Shown: in pieces, positions 19,127 to 32,164 of the stretch
How the letters are laid out: each line of letters begins with the position of its first letter
Position numbering within the stretch: position 1 is the stretch's first letter
NCBI GenBank assembly: GCA_900541245.1
Contig: UQIS01000009.1
Coordinates: 1-56,381, forward strand
Direction: 5' to 3'
From: an uncultured Collinsella sp.
GTDB lineage: Bacteria; Actinomycetota; Coriobacteriia; Coriobacteriales; Coriobacteriaceae
DNA: 56,381 nucleotides
Notes under the pieces: model-generated
The model's database searches: none
Told to the model about the DNA's origin: nothing
What the model saw: only the letters and a program-made list of their open reading frames with translations
Program-made: the position numbers and the translations under genes

Positions 19127-19275
19127 GCAAGCGAGCGGCCCCCAGAGCGTACAAGGTGGCATGAAAAAGGCAGGGCATTGACCTTTTGGTCATGCCCTGC
19201 CTTTTGAATGACAGATTGTAGCTCTGGGGGCCGCGCAGCGACGGAGGTCGCCGCCGTTCGTTAGAACGGCGGAAC
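19127..19275. repeat. Structured two-hairpin element, copy 1 (after rpoC)
   Basis: A 14-bp perfect outer stem, GCGGCCCCCAGAGC (19135-19148) with GCTCTGGGGGCCGC (19221-19234), encloses an inner hairpin at 19165-19205 with one bulged base and a TTTT loop. The single-stranded blocks CAAGGTG and CAGATTG flank the inner hairpin. A second hairpin, CCGCCGTTC-gtta-GAACGGCGG, occupies 19251-19272, six bases past the rpoC stop. A second copy with different stems but the same plan lies at 39661-39806. The remaining spacer 18969-19126 shows no gene. Confidence 0.75.
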
Positions 19276-19278
19276 TAA

Positions 19279-23763
<4,485 letters not shown>

Positions 23764-26700
23764 CTACTCCTTATCAGTGGTCGTGGCGGCGACAGCCTCG
23801 GGCGCCTCGTCGGTCTCGGCATCCTCGGCCTCGACGTCGGCGTCAACGCCGGCGAGCGCAGCCAGGTCGTCGAGAGCAGAGGTCTCCTCGGCGGTCACAG
23901 GGGCGGAGGCGTCCTCGTCAGCATCGTGCATGGGCTCGATGTCCAGTGCGAGGGAGCGAATCTCCTTGACGAGAACCTTGAAGGACTCGGGGATACCCGG
24001 GACAGGAACGTTCTCGCCCTTGACGATGGACTCGTAGGTCTTGACGCGGCCCACGGTATCGTCGGACTTGACGGTCAGGATCTCCTGCAGGACGTTGGAA
24101 GCACCGTAAGCGTACAGTGCCCAAACTTCCATCTCGCCGAAACGCTGGCCGCCGAACTGAGCCTTGCCGCCCAGCGGCTGCTGGGTAACCAGGCTGTAAG
24201 GGCCGGTCGAACGGGCGTGGATCTTGTCGTCGACCATGTGGCCGAGCTTGAGGATGTAGGACGTACCCACGGTAATGGGCTCGCGGAACTCCTCGCCGGT
24301 GCGGCCGTCGAACAGGCGGGTCTTGCCGCGCTCGTCAAGCTGGGTGACGAACTCGGGGCGCATGTGATCGCCAAAGGCAGCGGTGGCCTTGTTGAGCATG
24401 GTCTTGTTAGCACGACGAATGACCTCGGCGATCTCGTCCTCCTTGGCGCCGTCGAAGACAGGCGTCGCGGTGAAGAACGGACCGGGGACGTACTTGTCGG
24501 AGTCGGCCTGCTCGGTATCCCAACCGCAGGCAGCAGCCCAGCCAAGGTGGCACTCGAGCAGCTGACCGACGTTCATACGCGAAGGAACGCCCAGCGGGTT
24601 GAGGATGACGTCGATCGGGGTACCGTCAGCCATGTAGGGCATGTCCTCGACCGGCAGAACGTTACAAATAACACCCTTGTTGCCGTGGCGGCCGGCGATC
24701 TTATCGCCCTGCTGAATCTTACGACGCTGGGCGACGTAGACGCGCACCTGCTCGTTGACGCCGGGAGCCAGGTCGTCGCCGTTCTCGCGGCTAAAGCGGA
24801 CGACGTCGATGACGCGGCCATAAGCGCCGTGAGGCATCTTAAGGGAGGTGTCGCGGACGTCGTGGGCCTTGGCACCGAAGATGGCGCGCAGCAGGCGCTC
24901 CTCGGCGGTCAGAGCGCTCTCGCCCTTAGGCGTGACCTTGCCGACCAGGATGTCGCCAGGGCCGACCTCGGCGCCGATGCGGATGATGCCGTCCTCGTCG
25001 AGGTTGGCAAGCATGTCCTCGGAGAGGTTCGGGATCTCGCGGGTGATCTCCTCGGGACCGAGCTTGGTGTCGCGGGCGTCGATCTCGTGACGGGTGATGT
25101 TGATGGTCGTCAGCAGGTCCTCGGCCACCTGGCGCTCGGACACGACGATACCGTCCTCGTAGTTAAAGCCTTCCCACGGCATGTAGGCCACGGTGAGGTT
25201 CTGACCCAGTGCGAGCTCGCCGTGATCGGTCGAAGGACCGTCGGCCAGAGGCTCGCCCTGCTCAACGGTGTCACCGACGCGCACGAGCGGACGGTGGTTG
25301 ATGCAGGTGGACTGGTTGGAGCGCTGGTACTTGGCCAGGTGATACTCGTCCATGCCGCCGGCATGCTTGACGATAATCTTGGCGGCGTCGGCAAAGATGA
25401 CCTCGCCGGCGTTCTTGGCCAGGGTGACCTCGCCGGAGTCCAGAGCAGCGCGACGCTCCATGCCGGTACCGACATAGGGAGCGGCGGGGTGAACCAGCGG
25501 CACGGCCTGACGCTGCATGTTAGCGCCCATCAGCGTACGCTTGGCGTCGTCGTGCTCAAGGAACGGGATCAGCGTGGCTGCGACGGAGAGCATCTGACGC
25601 GGCGAGACGTCCATGTAGTCGACGTCCTCGACGGGCACGTCGGCGGGAGCGCCGAAGGAGCCGTCGAAGTCGCGGGTACGGGCGATCACGGTGTGTGGAC
25701 GGACGATCTTACCCTCGGCATCGGTCGTGATGAACTCGTTGGTCTTGGGATCGAGCGGCGTGTTGGCCGGCGCGATGACGTGCTTCTCTTCCTCGTCAGC
25801 GGTCATCCAGTCGATCTGATCGGTGGCAACGCCGTTCTCGACGCGACGGAACGGGGCCTCGATGAAGCCATACTCGTTGACGCGGGCGTAGAGGGCGAGC
25901 GAGCCGATCAGGCCGATGTTGGGGCCTTCGGGGGTCTCGATCGGGCACATGCGGCTGTAGTGCGAATTGTGAACGTCGCGGACGGCCGTCGGCACGTTGG
26001 TGCGGCGGCTGGAGCCGGACTTGTGGCCGGCAAGACCACCAGGGCCGAGTGCGGACAGACGGCGCTTGTGGGTCAGACCGGTCAGGGGGTTCGCCTGGTC
26101 CATGAACTGCGAGAGCTGAGAGGAGCCGAAGAACTCCTTGATGGAGGCCACGATCGGGCGGATGTTGATGAGCGACTGCGGGGTGATCTCGTCGATGTCC
26201 TGGGAGCTCATGCGCTCACGGACGACGCGCTCCATACGGCTCATGCCGATACGGAACTGGTTGGCGACGAGCTCGCCGACGGTACGGATGCGGCGGTTGC
26301 CAAAGTGGTCGATGTCGTCGACCTTGAAGCCCTGCTCGCCGGCAGCGAGGGACAGGAGGTAGCGCAGCGTCGCGACGATATCCTCGTCGGTGAGCACCGT
26401 GACCTCTTCCTCGGTGGTGAGGTTGAGCTTCTTGTTGACCTTGTAACGACCGACGCGGGCCAGGTCGTAGCGCTGCGGGTTGAAGAGCAGACCCTCGAGC
26501 AGGCTGCGGGAAGCGTCCACGGTGGGAGGCTCGCCCGGGCGCAGACGACGGTAGATCTCGATGAGGGCGTCCTCGCGGGTGAGGGCGGTGTCGCGCTCCA
26601 GGGTGCGCTTGATCACATCGGAGTTGCCGAGTAGCTCGATAATGTCGTCGTTGGTGACGGCGATGCCAAGGGCGCGCAGGAACATCGTGGCGCTCTGCTT

Positions 26701-27255
26701 GCGCTTACGGTCGATGGAGACCATGAGCTGGTCGCGCTTGTCGACCTCAAACTCAAGCCAGGCACCGCGGGACGGAATGATCTGGGCCTTGTAGATCTGC
26801 TTGCCCGAATCCATCTCGGAGCTGTAGTACACGCCCGGGGAGCGGACGAGCTGCGAGACGACGATACGCTCGGTACCGTTGATGATGAAGGTGCCCTGAT
26901 CGGTCATCATGGGGAAGTCGCCCATAAAGACGAGCTGCTCCTTGATCTCGCCGGTCTCCTTGTTGGTGAGACGGACGTCGGTCAGAAGCGGAGCCTGATA
27001 GGTCATATCCTTCTCGCGGCACTCCTCGACGGTGTGCGCGGGGTCGCCGAACTGATGCTCGCCGAAGGTAACCTCGAGAACATGGTTCTGGCTCTGGATG
27101 GGGCTGGATTCCTTGAACGCCTCACGAAGGCCCTCGTCCTTAAAACGCTCAAAGGATTCCCTTTGAACAGAGATAAGGTTGGGGAGCTCCATGGCCTCCG
27201 GGATTTTCCCGAAGCTGACGCGCTTGCGCTCAGTGGCAGTGTATGCGTAGGTCAC
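23764..27255 (-). CDS. rpoB: DNA-directed RNA polymerase subunit beta
   Basis: A 1163-residue subunit with the rifampicin-pocket segment FFGSSQLSQFMDQANPLTGLTHKRRLSALGPGGL intact in its key residues (quoted in part: SQLSQFMDQANPL and HKRRLSALG). It ends in an acidic, Ala/Glu-rich tail of about 55 residues. The GTG start at 27255 has AGGAGG 9 bases upstream. It is directly followed by rpoC. Unlike the classical arrangement, galU lies between rplL and rpoB, and a terminator follows galU, so rpoBC appears to have its own promoter. Confidence 0.97.
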   Translation of the reverse strand: MTYAYTATERKRVSFGKIPEAMELPNLISVQRESFERFKDEGLREAFKESSPIQSQNHVLEVTFGEHQFGDPAHTVEECREKDMTYQAPLLTDVRLTNKETGEIKEQLVFMGDFPMMTDQGTFIINGTERIVVSQLVRSPGVYYSSEMDSGKQIYKAQIIPSRGAWLEFEVDKRDQLMVSIDRKRKQSATMFLRALGIAVTNDDIIELLGNSDVIKRTLERDTALTREDALIEIYRRLRPGEPPTVDASRSLLEGLLFNPQRYDLARVGRYKVNKKLNLTTEEEVTVLTDEDIVATLRYLLSLAAGEQGFKVDDIDHFGNRRIRTVGELVANQFRIGMSRMERVVRERMSSQDIDEITPQSLINIRPIVASIKEFFGSSQLSQFMDQANPLTGLTHKRRLSALGPGGLAGHKSGSSRRTNVPTAVRDVHNSHYSRMCPIETPEGPNIGLIGSLALYARVNEYGFIEAPFRRVENGVATDQIDWMTADEEEKHVIAPANTPLDPKTNEFITTDAEGKIVRPHTVIARTRDFDGSFGAPADVPVEDVDYMDVSPRQMLSVAATLIPFLEHDDAKRTLMGANMQRQAVPLVHPAAPYVGTGMERRAALDSGEVTLAKNAGEVIFADAAKIIVKHAGGMDEYHLAKYQRSNQSTCINHRPLVRVGDTVEQGEPLADGPSTDHGELALGQNLTVAYMPWEGFNYEDGIVVSERQVAEDLLTTINITRHEIDARDTKLGPEEITREIPNLSEDMLANLDEDGIIRIGAEVGPGDILVGKVTPKGESALTAEERLLRAIFGAKAHDVRDTSLKMPHGAYGRVIDVVRFSRENGDDLAPGVNEQVRVYVAQRRKIQQGDKIAGRHGNKGVICNVLPVEDMPYMADGTPIDVILNPLGVPSRMNVGQLLECHLGWAAACGWDTEQADSDKYVPGPFFTATPVFDGAKEDEIAEVIRRANKTMLNKATAAFGDHMRPEFVTQLDERGKTRLFDGRTGEEFREPITVGTSYILKLGHMVDDKIHARSTGPYSLVTQQPLGGKAQFGGQRFGEMEVWALYAYGASNVLQEILTVKSDDTVGRVKTYESIVKGENVPVPGIPESFKVLVKEIRSLALDIEPMHDADEDASAPVTAEETSALDDLAALAGVDADVEAEDAETDEAPEAVAATTTDKE

Positions 27256-27328
27256 CAGGTTTTTCCTCCTTCACGGAAATGCTCGGTGGGTTGGCGAGGC
27301 ATAGCTTCGCCAGTTATCGCAACATAAT

Positions 27329-27356
27329 AGTTTATCAGGTAGCGACCGTTGGGCAA
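27329..27356 (-). promoter_or_regulatory. Possible rpoBC promoter
   Basis: On the minus strand TTGCCC (27356-27351) and TAAACT (27334-27329) are separated by 16 bp, 74 bp upstream of rpoB. The match is moderate and a nearby TATTAT could serve instead. The 27256-27487 spacer otherwise holds nothing recognisable. Confidence 0.35.
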
Positions 27357-27487
27357 GAAAAGCCTTGACGCGATTGAGTTTTTGGAGTAGCAAAGTTTTT
27401 CGACAGAAAACACGCAGGTAGATGTATGTGTATCGAACATATGTTCATATATTTTCTGTGAACAGAGAGCCGGAAATCGCAGCTCTT

Positions 27488-27522
27488 ATAAAAAACGGGC
27501 GCGAACCGAGGTCCGCGCCCGT
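27488..27522 (-). terminator. Terminator of galU
   Basis: The minus strand forms ACGGGCGCG / CGCGCCCGT with a 10-base loop, followed by TTTTTTAT. It lies 20 bp after the galU stop codon. Confidence 0.9.
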
Positions 27523-27542
27523 AAATGTCGATGTCCGAAGGC

Positions 27543-28451
27543 TTACTTGCGCATCAATCCGCCGCGCTCGTCGATGGCGTCCCAGAAGGCGCCGGCAAAG
27601 CGGGGATCGCTTGCAGCCATGAGGGCGTTGGTGGCCATCCAGCCAGAGGGAGTGCCGGTGTCGTAGCCCGACAGCGGGTCGATGACGACGGCATACATGG
27701 CCTCGCGGTCGAGCGAACGGGCCATGGCGTCGGTGAGCTGGATCTCGCCGCCCTTGCCGGCCTGCTGATCTGCCAGCAGGTCCATGACCAGCGGGCTCAG
27801 CAGATAGCGGCCGACGATGTACAGGTTGGACGGAGCAGCCTCGGGAGCGGGCTTCTCGACCAGACCGCCGATACGCCAGACAGCGCCCGGCTCTGCATCG
27901 GCAACGTCCTCGGCGCCCTCGAGCGAACCGACGCGCTCGCCGGCGATAACGCCGTAGCGGCTGACTTCCTCGGGCGAGCAAGCAGCGACGGCGATAACCG
28001 AAGCGCCACCGTGCTCCTTGGAAACGGCGAGCATCTTGTCGCAGATGTCGCGGTTAGGCACAACGTAGTCGCCCAGAAGAACCAGGAAGTTCTCCCCTGC
28101 CACGGCGTCGGCAGCAGAGCGGATAGCATGGCCGAGGCCCTTGGGCTCGTACTGATAACGGAAGTCGACCGGCATACCGCCAGCGTGGGCGACGGCATCG
28201 GCATAGGCGTTCTTGCCGCGCTCGCGCAGCAGGTTCTCGAGCGAGCGATCGGGCTGGAAGTAGTTCAGCAGCTCGGGCTTGCCGGGAGAAGTAACGATGA
28301 TGGCATCGTCGACCTCCTCGGGGTCGAGCGCCTCCTCAACGACATACTGAATGACGGGCTTGTCGAGCACCGGCAGCATCTCTTTGGGCGTGCACTTAGT
28401 GCCAGGCAGAAAACGCGTGCCAAGACCGGCGGCGGGGATGATTGCCTTCAT
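27543..28451 (-). CDS. galU: UTP--glucose-1-phosphate uridylyltransferase
   Basis: A 302-residue nucleotidyltransferase making UDP-glucose for glycans and galactose metabolism. The N-terminus KAIIPAAGLGTRFLPGTK is the nucleotide-binding motif, with PKEMLPVLDKP following and the FLVLLGDY metal-site strand in the middle. The ATG at 28451 is chosen because homology starts there; the frame stays open upstream. It sits between rplL and rpoB but has its own terminator, so it is probably an independent unit inserted in the ribosomal/polymerase cluster. Confidence 0.94.
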   Translation of the reverse strand: MKAIIPAAGLGTRFLPGTKCTPKEMLPVLDKPVIQYVVEEALDPEEVDDAIIVTSPGKPELLNYFQPDRSLENLLRERGKNAYADAVAHAGGMPVDFRYQYEPKGLGHAIRSAADAVAGENFLVLLGDYVVPNRDICDKMLAVSKEHGGASVIAVAACSPEEVSRYGVIAGERVGSLEGAEDVADAEPGAVWRIGGLVEKPAPEAAPSNLYIVGRYLLSPLVMDLLADQQAGKGGEIQLTDAMARSLDREAMYAVVIDPLSGYDTGTPSGWMATNALMAASDPRFAGAFWDAIDERGGLMRK

Positions 28452-28697
28452 GTTATTCAAAGATCCTTTCGCAGGCGCAAAAGCGCCCCATGCGTGCGGC
28501 ACACAGCCGCAGACCAAATTGCGATACCTAAGCATCTTACCGCTGGAACTATATGTCGCTACAAGGCAGAGACAATTCTTCAGCAGGTCAACGCAAATTA
28601 TTGCTCGAATGGTGCAATTTTATTGCCCAACGGCAGGGTGCCCGATACGACGCAAATCACAGAACATGGCAGTTTGAGCTACCGATGTCGAGGGACC

Positions 28698-28740
28698 GAA
28701 AAACAAAAAAGACGGGGCTCGCAATGCGAACCCCGTCTGC
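28698..28740 (-). terminator. Terminator of rplJL
   Basis: The minus strand reads GACGGGGTTCGCATTGCGAG then CCCCGTC, a compact hairpin, followed by TTTTTTGTTTTT. It lies about 28 bp beyond the rplL stop and closes the rplJL unit before galU. Confidence 0.92.
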
Positions 28741-28765
28741 AAAGAAATCTGGCGAGAAAGCCTGA

Positions 28766-29143
28766 TTACTTGAGGGTGACAGCAGCGCCAGCAGCCTCGA
28801 GCTTCTCCTTGGCAGCCTCGGCGTCCTCCTTCTTGGCACCCTCGAGAACAGCCTTGGGAGCGCCCTCGACGACCTCCTTGGCCTCCTTCAGGCCAAGGTT
28901 GGTGAGCTCACGGACGGCCTTGATGACCTGGATCTTGTTGTCGCCGAAGCCCTCGAGCACGACGTCAAACTCGGTCTTCTCCTCGGCCTCAGCAGCGCCA
29001 GCAGCGGGAGCGGCGACAACAGCGGCAGGAGCAGCGGCGGAAACGCCGAAGGTGTCCTCGATAGCCTTGACGAGCTCGGAAGCCTCGAGAAGGGTCATTT
29101 CCTTAAGAGCATCGATGATCTCATCGGTGGTAAGCTTAGCCAT
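28766..29143 (-). CDS. rplL: 50S ribosomal protein L7/L12
   Basis: A 125-residue acidic stalk protein that recruits translational GTPases. It has an N-terminal dimerisation helix, an Ala/Pro-rich hinge at about 36-55, and the C-terminal domain with GLKEAKEVVEGAP. The ATG at 29143 has AAAGGA upstream; the eleven in-frame codons before it lie in the rplJ-rplL spacer. Confidence 0.97.
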   Translation of the reverse strand: MAKLTTDEIIDALKEMTLLEASELVKAIEDTFGVSAAAPAAVVAAPAAGAAEAEEKTEFDVVLEGFGDNKIQVIKAVRELTNLGLKEAKEVVEGAPKAVLEGAKKEDAEAAKEKLEAAGAAVTLK

Positions 29144-29245
29144 TTCTAAGTCCTTTCGGTTTCCGTGTCTGTGCACGGAGATCAGTTAAAACACAGCGCG
29201 AATGCGCCAGGGGTGCGGCGTTGCCGCCGCGGGTGAAAACAGCAA

Positions 29246-29767
29246 CTAGGCTGCCTTCTGCTCGGAGACCTGCTGGATCGAACGAGCGAGACCAGAGGAA
29301 ACGCCGTTGACGCAGACAGCGATGTCGCGAGCGAAACCGGAGATGAGACCGGCGATCTGGCCGAGAAGCTGATCCTTGGTGGGCAGCTCGGCGATAGCCT
29401 TAACATCATCAGCGGAAACGGCCTTGCCGTCGGAGATACCGCCCTTGATCTCAAGGACGCCCTTGGACTTAGCGGAGAAGTCCTTAAGGGCCTTAGCGGC
29501 CTCGACCGGCTCGGACTCGTAGAACACATAAGCGACGGGGCCGGCGAGGATCTCGTCGAGCTCGGGCTGCTCCTGGTTCTTGAGAGCGATCTTGACCAGG
29601 TTGTTCTTGTAGACCTTCATCTCGGCGCCGCACTCGCGAAGCTGATGACGCAGCTCCTGAGCCTGCTTAACCGTCAGACCGTTGTAGTTGACGACGAACA
29701 GACCGGCGTTCTCGGCGATACGGGACTCGATCTCTGCAACCTTGTCGATTTTGTACTGCTGGGGCAT
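29246..29767 (-). CDS. rplJ: 50S ribosomal protein L10
   Basis: A 173-residue stalk base protein that binds 23S rRNA and L7/L12 dimers and, with them, usually represses its own mRNA. The N-terminal segment NAGLFVVNYNGLTVKQAQEL is characteristic. AGGAGG-type sequence precedes the ATG. It is preceded by an L10-type leader with an internal terminator hairpin. Confidence 0.96.
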   Translation of the reverse strand: MPQQYKIDKVAEIESRIAENAGLFVVNYNGLTVKQAQELRHQLRECGAEMKVYKNNLVKIALKNQEQPELDEILAGPVAYVFYESEPVEAAKALKDFSAKSKGVLEIKGGISDGKAVSADDVKAIAELPTKDQLLGQIAGLISGFARDIAVCVNGVSSGLARSIQQVSEQKAA

Positions 29768-29821
29768 GAATTACACCTCCTCGAATTCTTTCCGGGCACG
29801 GTCCGCCACAAGGACGTGACG

Positions 29822-29977
29822 GGGGCATGTCCAAAAAGAAAGCCCCCGCGCTGCATGAGCGACGGGGGCGAGAAGACATATCTACTCGACCACCTCGGCT
29901 GGCGGGAAGTCCCATTAAGCTCGCGGGTAAGACCCGTTTGCGCCGGCTGTCTCTGGCAGCGGATTCGTGCGTGAACC
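29822..29977 (-). ncRNA. L10 leader (ribosomal protein autoregulatory RNA)
   Basis: The 5' untranslated RNA of rplJ contains GAGACAGCCGGCGC, the later segment TTAATGGGACTTCCCGCC and GCCGAGG, matching the kink-turn architecture of L10 leaders known from Gram-positive bacteria. Downstream in the same leader is a strong hairpin, GCCCCCGTCGC / GCAGCGCGGGGGC, followed by TTTCTTTTT (29832-29869), which looks like an attenuator. This suggests that L10(L7/L12) control acts partly through premature termination. Confidence 0.85.
29832..29869 (-). terminator. Terminator/attenuator hairpin in the rplJ leader
   Basis: A hairpin with a C5/G5 stem and a CATGA-type loop is followed on the minus strand by TTTCTTTTT about 65 bases before the rplJ start codon. 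It sits directly downstream of the L10-binding region. Confidence 0.85.
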
Positions 29978-29983
29978 GAAAGT

Positions 29984-30012
29984 ATTATGGCGGGGACCCC
30001 GGCGTCGGTCAA
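29984..30012 (-). promoter_or_regulatory. Promoter of rplJL
   Basis: TTGACC (30012-30007) and CATAAT (29989-29984) with a 17-bp spacer on the minus strand place transcription start near 29977, at the 5' end of the L10 leader. The -35 box overlaps the outer arm of the large inverted repeat at 30009-30211. Confidence 0.75.
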
Positions 30013-30211
30013 CGGACACGAGGATTCGTACACAAACCCTGCATACGCTCCGGTCCGAGGGGCCGGGTTGAGATTTTCGCTCGGTCAAGTCCTGGCTCGC
30101 ACGAAGAGCACATTAAGTGCTCTTCGGCTCGTGCGGAATCTACGAAAATCTCAACCCGGCCCCTCGGACCGGAGCTGCGGTAACTTTGCTACGAATCCTC
30201 GTGTCCGTTGA
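30009..30211. repeat. 203-bp nested perfect inverted repeat
   Basis: The outer arms, 30009-30030 and 30190-30211, are 22-bp perfect inverted copies. The inner arms, 30047-30079 and 30143-30175, are 33-bp perfect inverted copies. The centre adds GAAGAGCAC-attaa-GTGCTCTTC. No coding frame is credible. It lies between the aminotransferase stop codon and the rplJL promoter. Confidence 0.95.
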
Positions 30212-30270
30212 GCGACGCGCCCCACGCATAACCCTTATGTCGGTGGGCTGATGTGTTGCATCCCTGAGGG

Positions 30271-31407
30271 CTACAAGGTTGAAATGAAGGTGGATAGGCG
30301 GTGGAGGCCTTCGTCCAAATCTTGGTCGGAAACGCAGTAGCTTAGGCGGATGTGGCCTTCGGTTCCGAAACAGTCGCCCGGGACTAGGGCTACGTTTGCC
30401 TCTTTGATGGCTTTGATGCAGAAGTCTTCGCTGGTTAGGCCGAACTTTTTGATGCTCGGGAAAGTGTAGAAGGCTCCTGCGGGCTCTACTACGTCGAGGC
30501 CCATGGCGTCTAAGGCCGCGAGTACGCGTTCGCGACGGGCTCGGTAGACTTCGAGCATGGGGGTTGGGTCGACGGTCAGGGCTCGGGCTGCGGCGTCCAT
30601 CTCGAAGGAGACGGCGCTCGATACTAAGTATTGGTGAGCCTTGGCGATCTCGGCGATGACGGGTGCCGCTGCCGCGAGCCAGCCCAGGCGCCAGCCGGTC
30701 ATGGACCAGGGCTTGGAGAAGCTCTCGATGATGACCGTCTGTTCACGCAGCTCCGGGTGACGCTGGGCAAAGCGCTCGTAGCCGTCCACGTAGACCAGGC
30801 GGTTGTATACGTCGTCGCAGACCACGTAGATGCCCGCCTGCTCTGCCACGCGCGCCACGGCGTCGAGCGAAGCCGCGTTGAGGATGCAACCCGTAGGATT
30901 GTTGGGCGTGCAGATGACGATGGCCTTGGTCGCCGGCGTCACGCAAGCACGAAGTGCGTCCTCGTCAATCTGGAATTGCGCAGGCTCCGTATCCAAAAAG
31001 ACCGCCTTGGCGTGGTTGGCCACGACGATGCTCTCGTACAGGCCAAAGGCAGGCGTGGGGATGATGACCTCGTCGCCGGGGTTGAGCATAGCCATGAATG
31101 TTGCCGACAGTGCCTCGGTCGCACCGTCGGTCAGGATGACCTCATCGGCGGAAAACGTAAGGCCCGCGTCCCCCATGTAGGCAGATAACGCCTCACGCAG
31201 GGCGGGGCGCCCGTTGTTGGGCGGATAGTGCGTGTCACCGCGGTCCAGTGCGGCGGTCACCTCGGCGCTAATCACATCGGGCGTGGGAAAATCGGGCTCG
31301 CCAAGCGCAAGCGCGATGCACCCCGGGTGCTGGGCGGCGAGCGCGTTGATTCGGCGGATACCGGAGGGCTTGAGCGTGGCAAGCGAGGTATTCATGGGCA
31401 GTCGCAT
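30271..31407 (-). CDS. Pyridoxal-phosphate-dependent aminotransferase, class I
   Basis: A 378-residue fold-type I aminotransferase. The PLP lysine is Lys232 in SFSKPWSMTGWRLGW; other marks are CTPNNPTG at 166-173 and the DDVY segment at 198-201. The C-terminal Arg for the substrate carboxylate lies in GHIRLSYC. The family includes aspartate and aromatic aminotransferases; the substrate is not resolved here. The ATG at 31407 has AAAGGA upstream. It is a single-gene unit upstream of the large inverted repeat. Confidence 0.9.
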   Translation of the reverse strand: MRLPMNTSLATLKPSGIRRINALAAQHPGCIALALGEPDFPTPDVISAEVTAALDRGDTHYPPNNGRPALREALSAYMGDAGLTFSADEVILTDGATEALSATFMAMLNPGDEVIIPTPAFGLYESIVVANHAKAVFLDTEPAQFQIDEDALRACVTPATKAIVICTPNNPTGCILNAASLDAVARVAEQAGIYVVCDDVYNRLVYVDGYERFAQRHPELREQTVIIESFSKPWSMTGWRLGWLAAAAPVIAEIAKAHQYLVSSAVSFEMDAAARALTVDPTPMLEVYRARRERVLAALDAMGLDVVEPAGAFYTFPSIKKFGLTSEDFCIKAIKEANVALVPGDCFGTEGHIRLSYCVSDQDLDEGLHRLSTFISTL

Positions 31408-31500
31408 GGCGTTCCTTTCGTAAGGGTTGCACTAGGATAGCGCGGCGGGGCGCCGCCGGACGGTGTAACCTAAACGGAAACCAACCGGAAAGGAGGCAGC

Positions 31501-32163
31501 ATGGAGCCGACCGCGCGCAGCGATGTACCAAAAACGCTGCAAACCATTGCGTATATCAGCATTCCCAATAGTGCCGATCTTGAGTTTTTGCTCTGGGACC
31601 TGCAGGATGCCATCGCCGCCTATGCACAGCTTTCCGGCACCGCACTCCCCCGCCCGGTCGACTTGAAGGCAAATGACGCCGGCAGCGTTGCCGATGGCAT
31701 CGTGCTGGCCATTGAAGATGTGGCTGACGATGAGACGTTGACAGCCATCGAGCAGGCGCTTGAGCGCTTTGGCGGTACGGGAACGCGCGTCTATGCCGCG
31801 ATTCGAGCCGCACAAGAGAGCACTGAGCAGGCGCGTGGGACCGCCGTTCGCCTGCACAAGGCATGTGAGCGCCATGACCAATTGTGGTGTGGCGGCGTTG
31901 CCATCTGCGCCGGCAGCGGCATCGCAGCGCTTCGTCGCTCCCCGCGCATGGGCCTCTTGCGCCGACCGTTTTCGGAAGCGATGGACAAGCTCGTGGGCGC
32001 TGTGCGCATGGGCTGCTCCGTCAAGCATGCACAGCGACTTGGCGGCGGCAATGCCGCCAACGTCGACGCCGACGGCATGGTTTGCGCCGAGCCAGCCGTG
32101 CCCGCGCCGATCTGGCGAGGCGTTCTGAAACGTCTGGGCGCCCACGCTCAAACAAAAATCTAA
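31501..32163 (+). CDS. Uncharacterised protein, weakly flavodoxin-like
   Basis: A 220-residue soluble protein that I do not recognise with confidence. It has a strong AAGGAGG ribosome-binding site 4 bases before the ATG, and coding-like composition throughout. The alternation of strand-like and helix-like segments and the block GVAICAGSGIAALRRSPRMG followed by a helix gives a faint resemblance to NADPH-dependent FMN reductase folds, but no clear flavin loop is visible. It is divergent from the aminotransferase and convergent with the glycosylase, with stop codons one base apart. Confidence 0.65.
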   Translation: MEPTARSDVPKTLQTIAYISIPNSADLEFLLWDLQDAIAAYAQLSGTALPRPVDLKANDAGSVADGIVLAIEDVADDETLTAIEQALERFGGTGTRVYAAIRAAQESTEQARGTAVRLHKACERHDQLWCGGVAICAGSGIAALRRSPRMGLLRRPFSEAMDKLVGAVRMGCSVKHAQRLGGGNAANVDADGMVCAEPAVPAPIWRGVLKRLGAHAQTKI

Positions 32164-32164
32164 A

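Noticed and set aside
30047..30175. Interpretation of the large inverted repeat as a simple terminator of the aminotransferase
   Set aside because: A 33-bp perfect inner stem plus separate 22-bp outer arms far exceeds terminator size, and no T tract follows on either strand.
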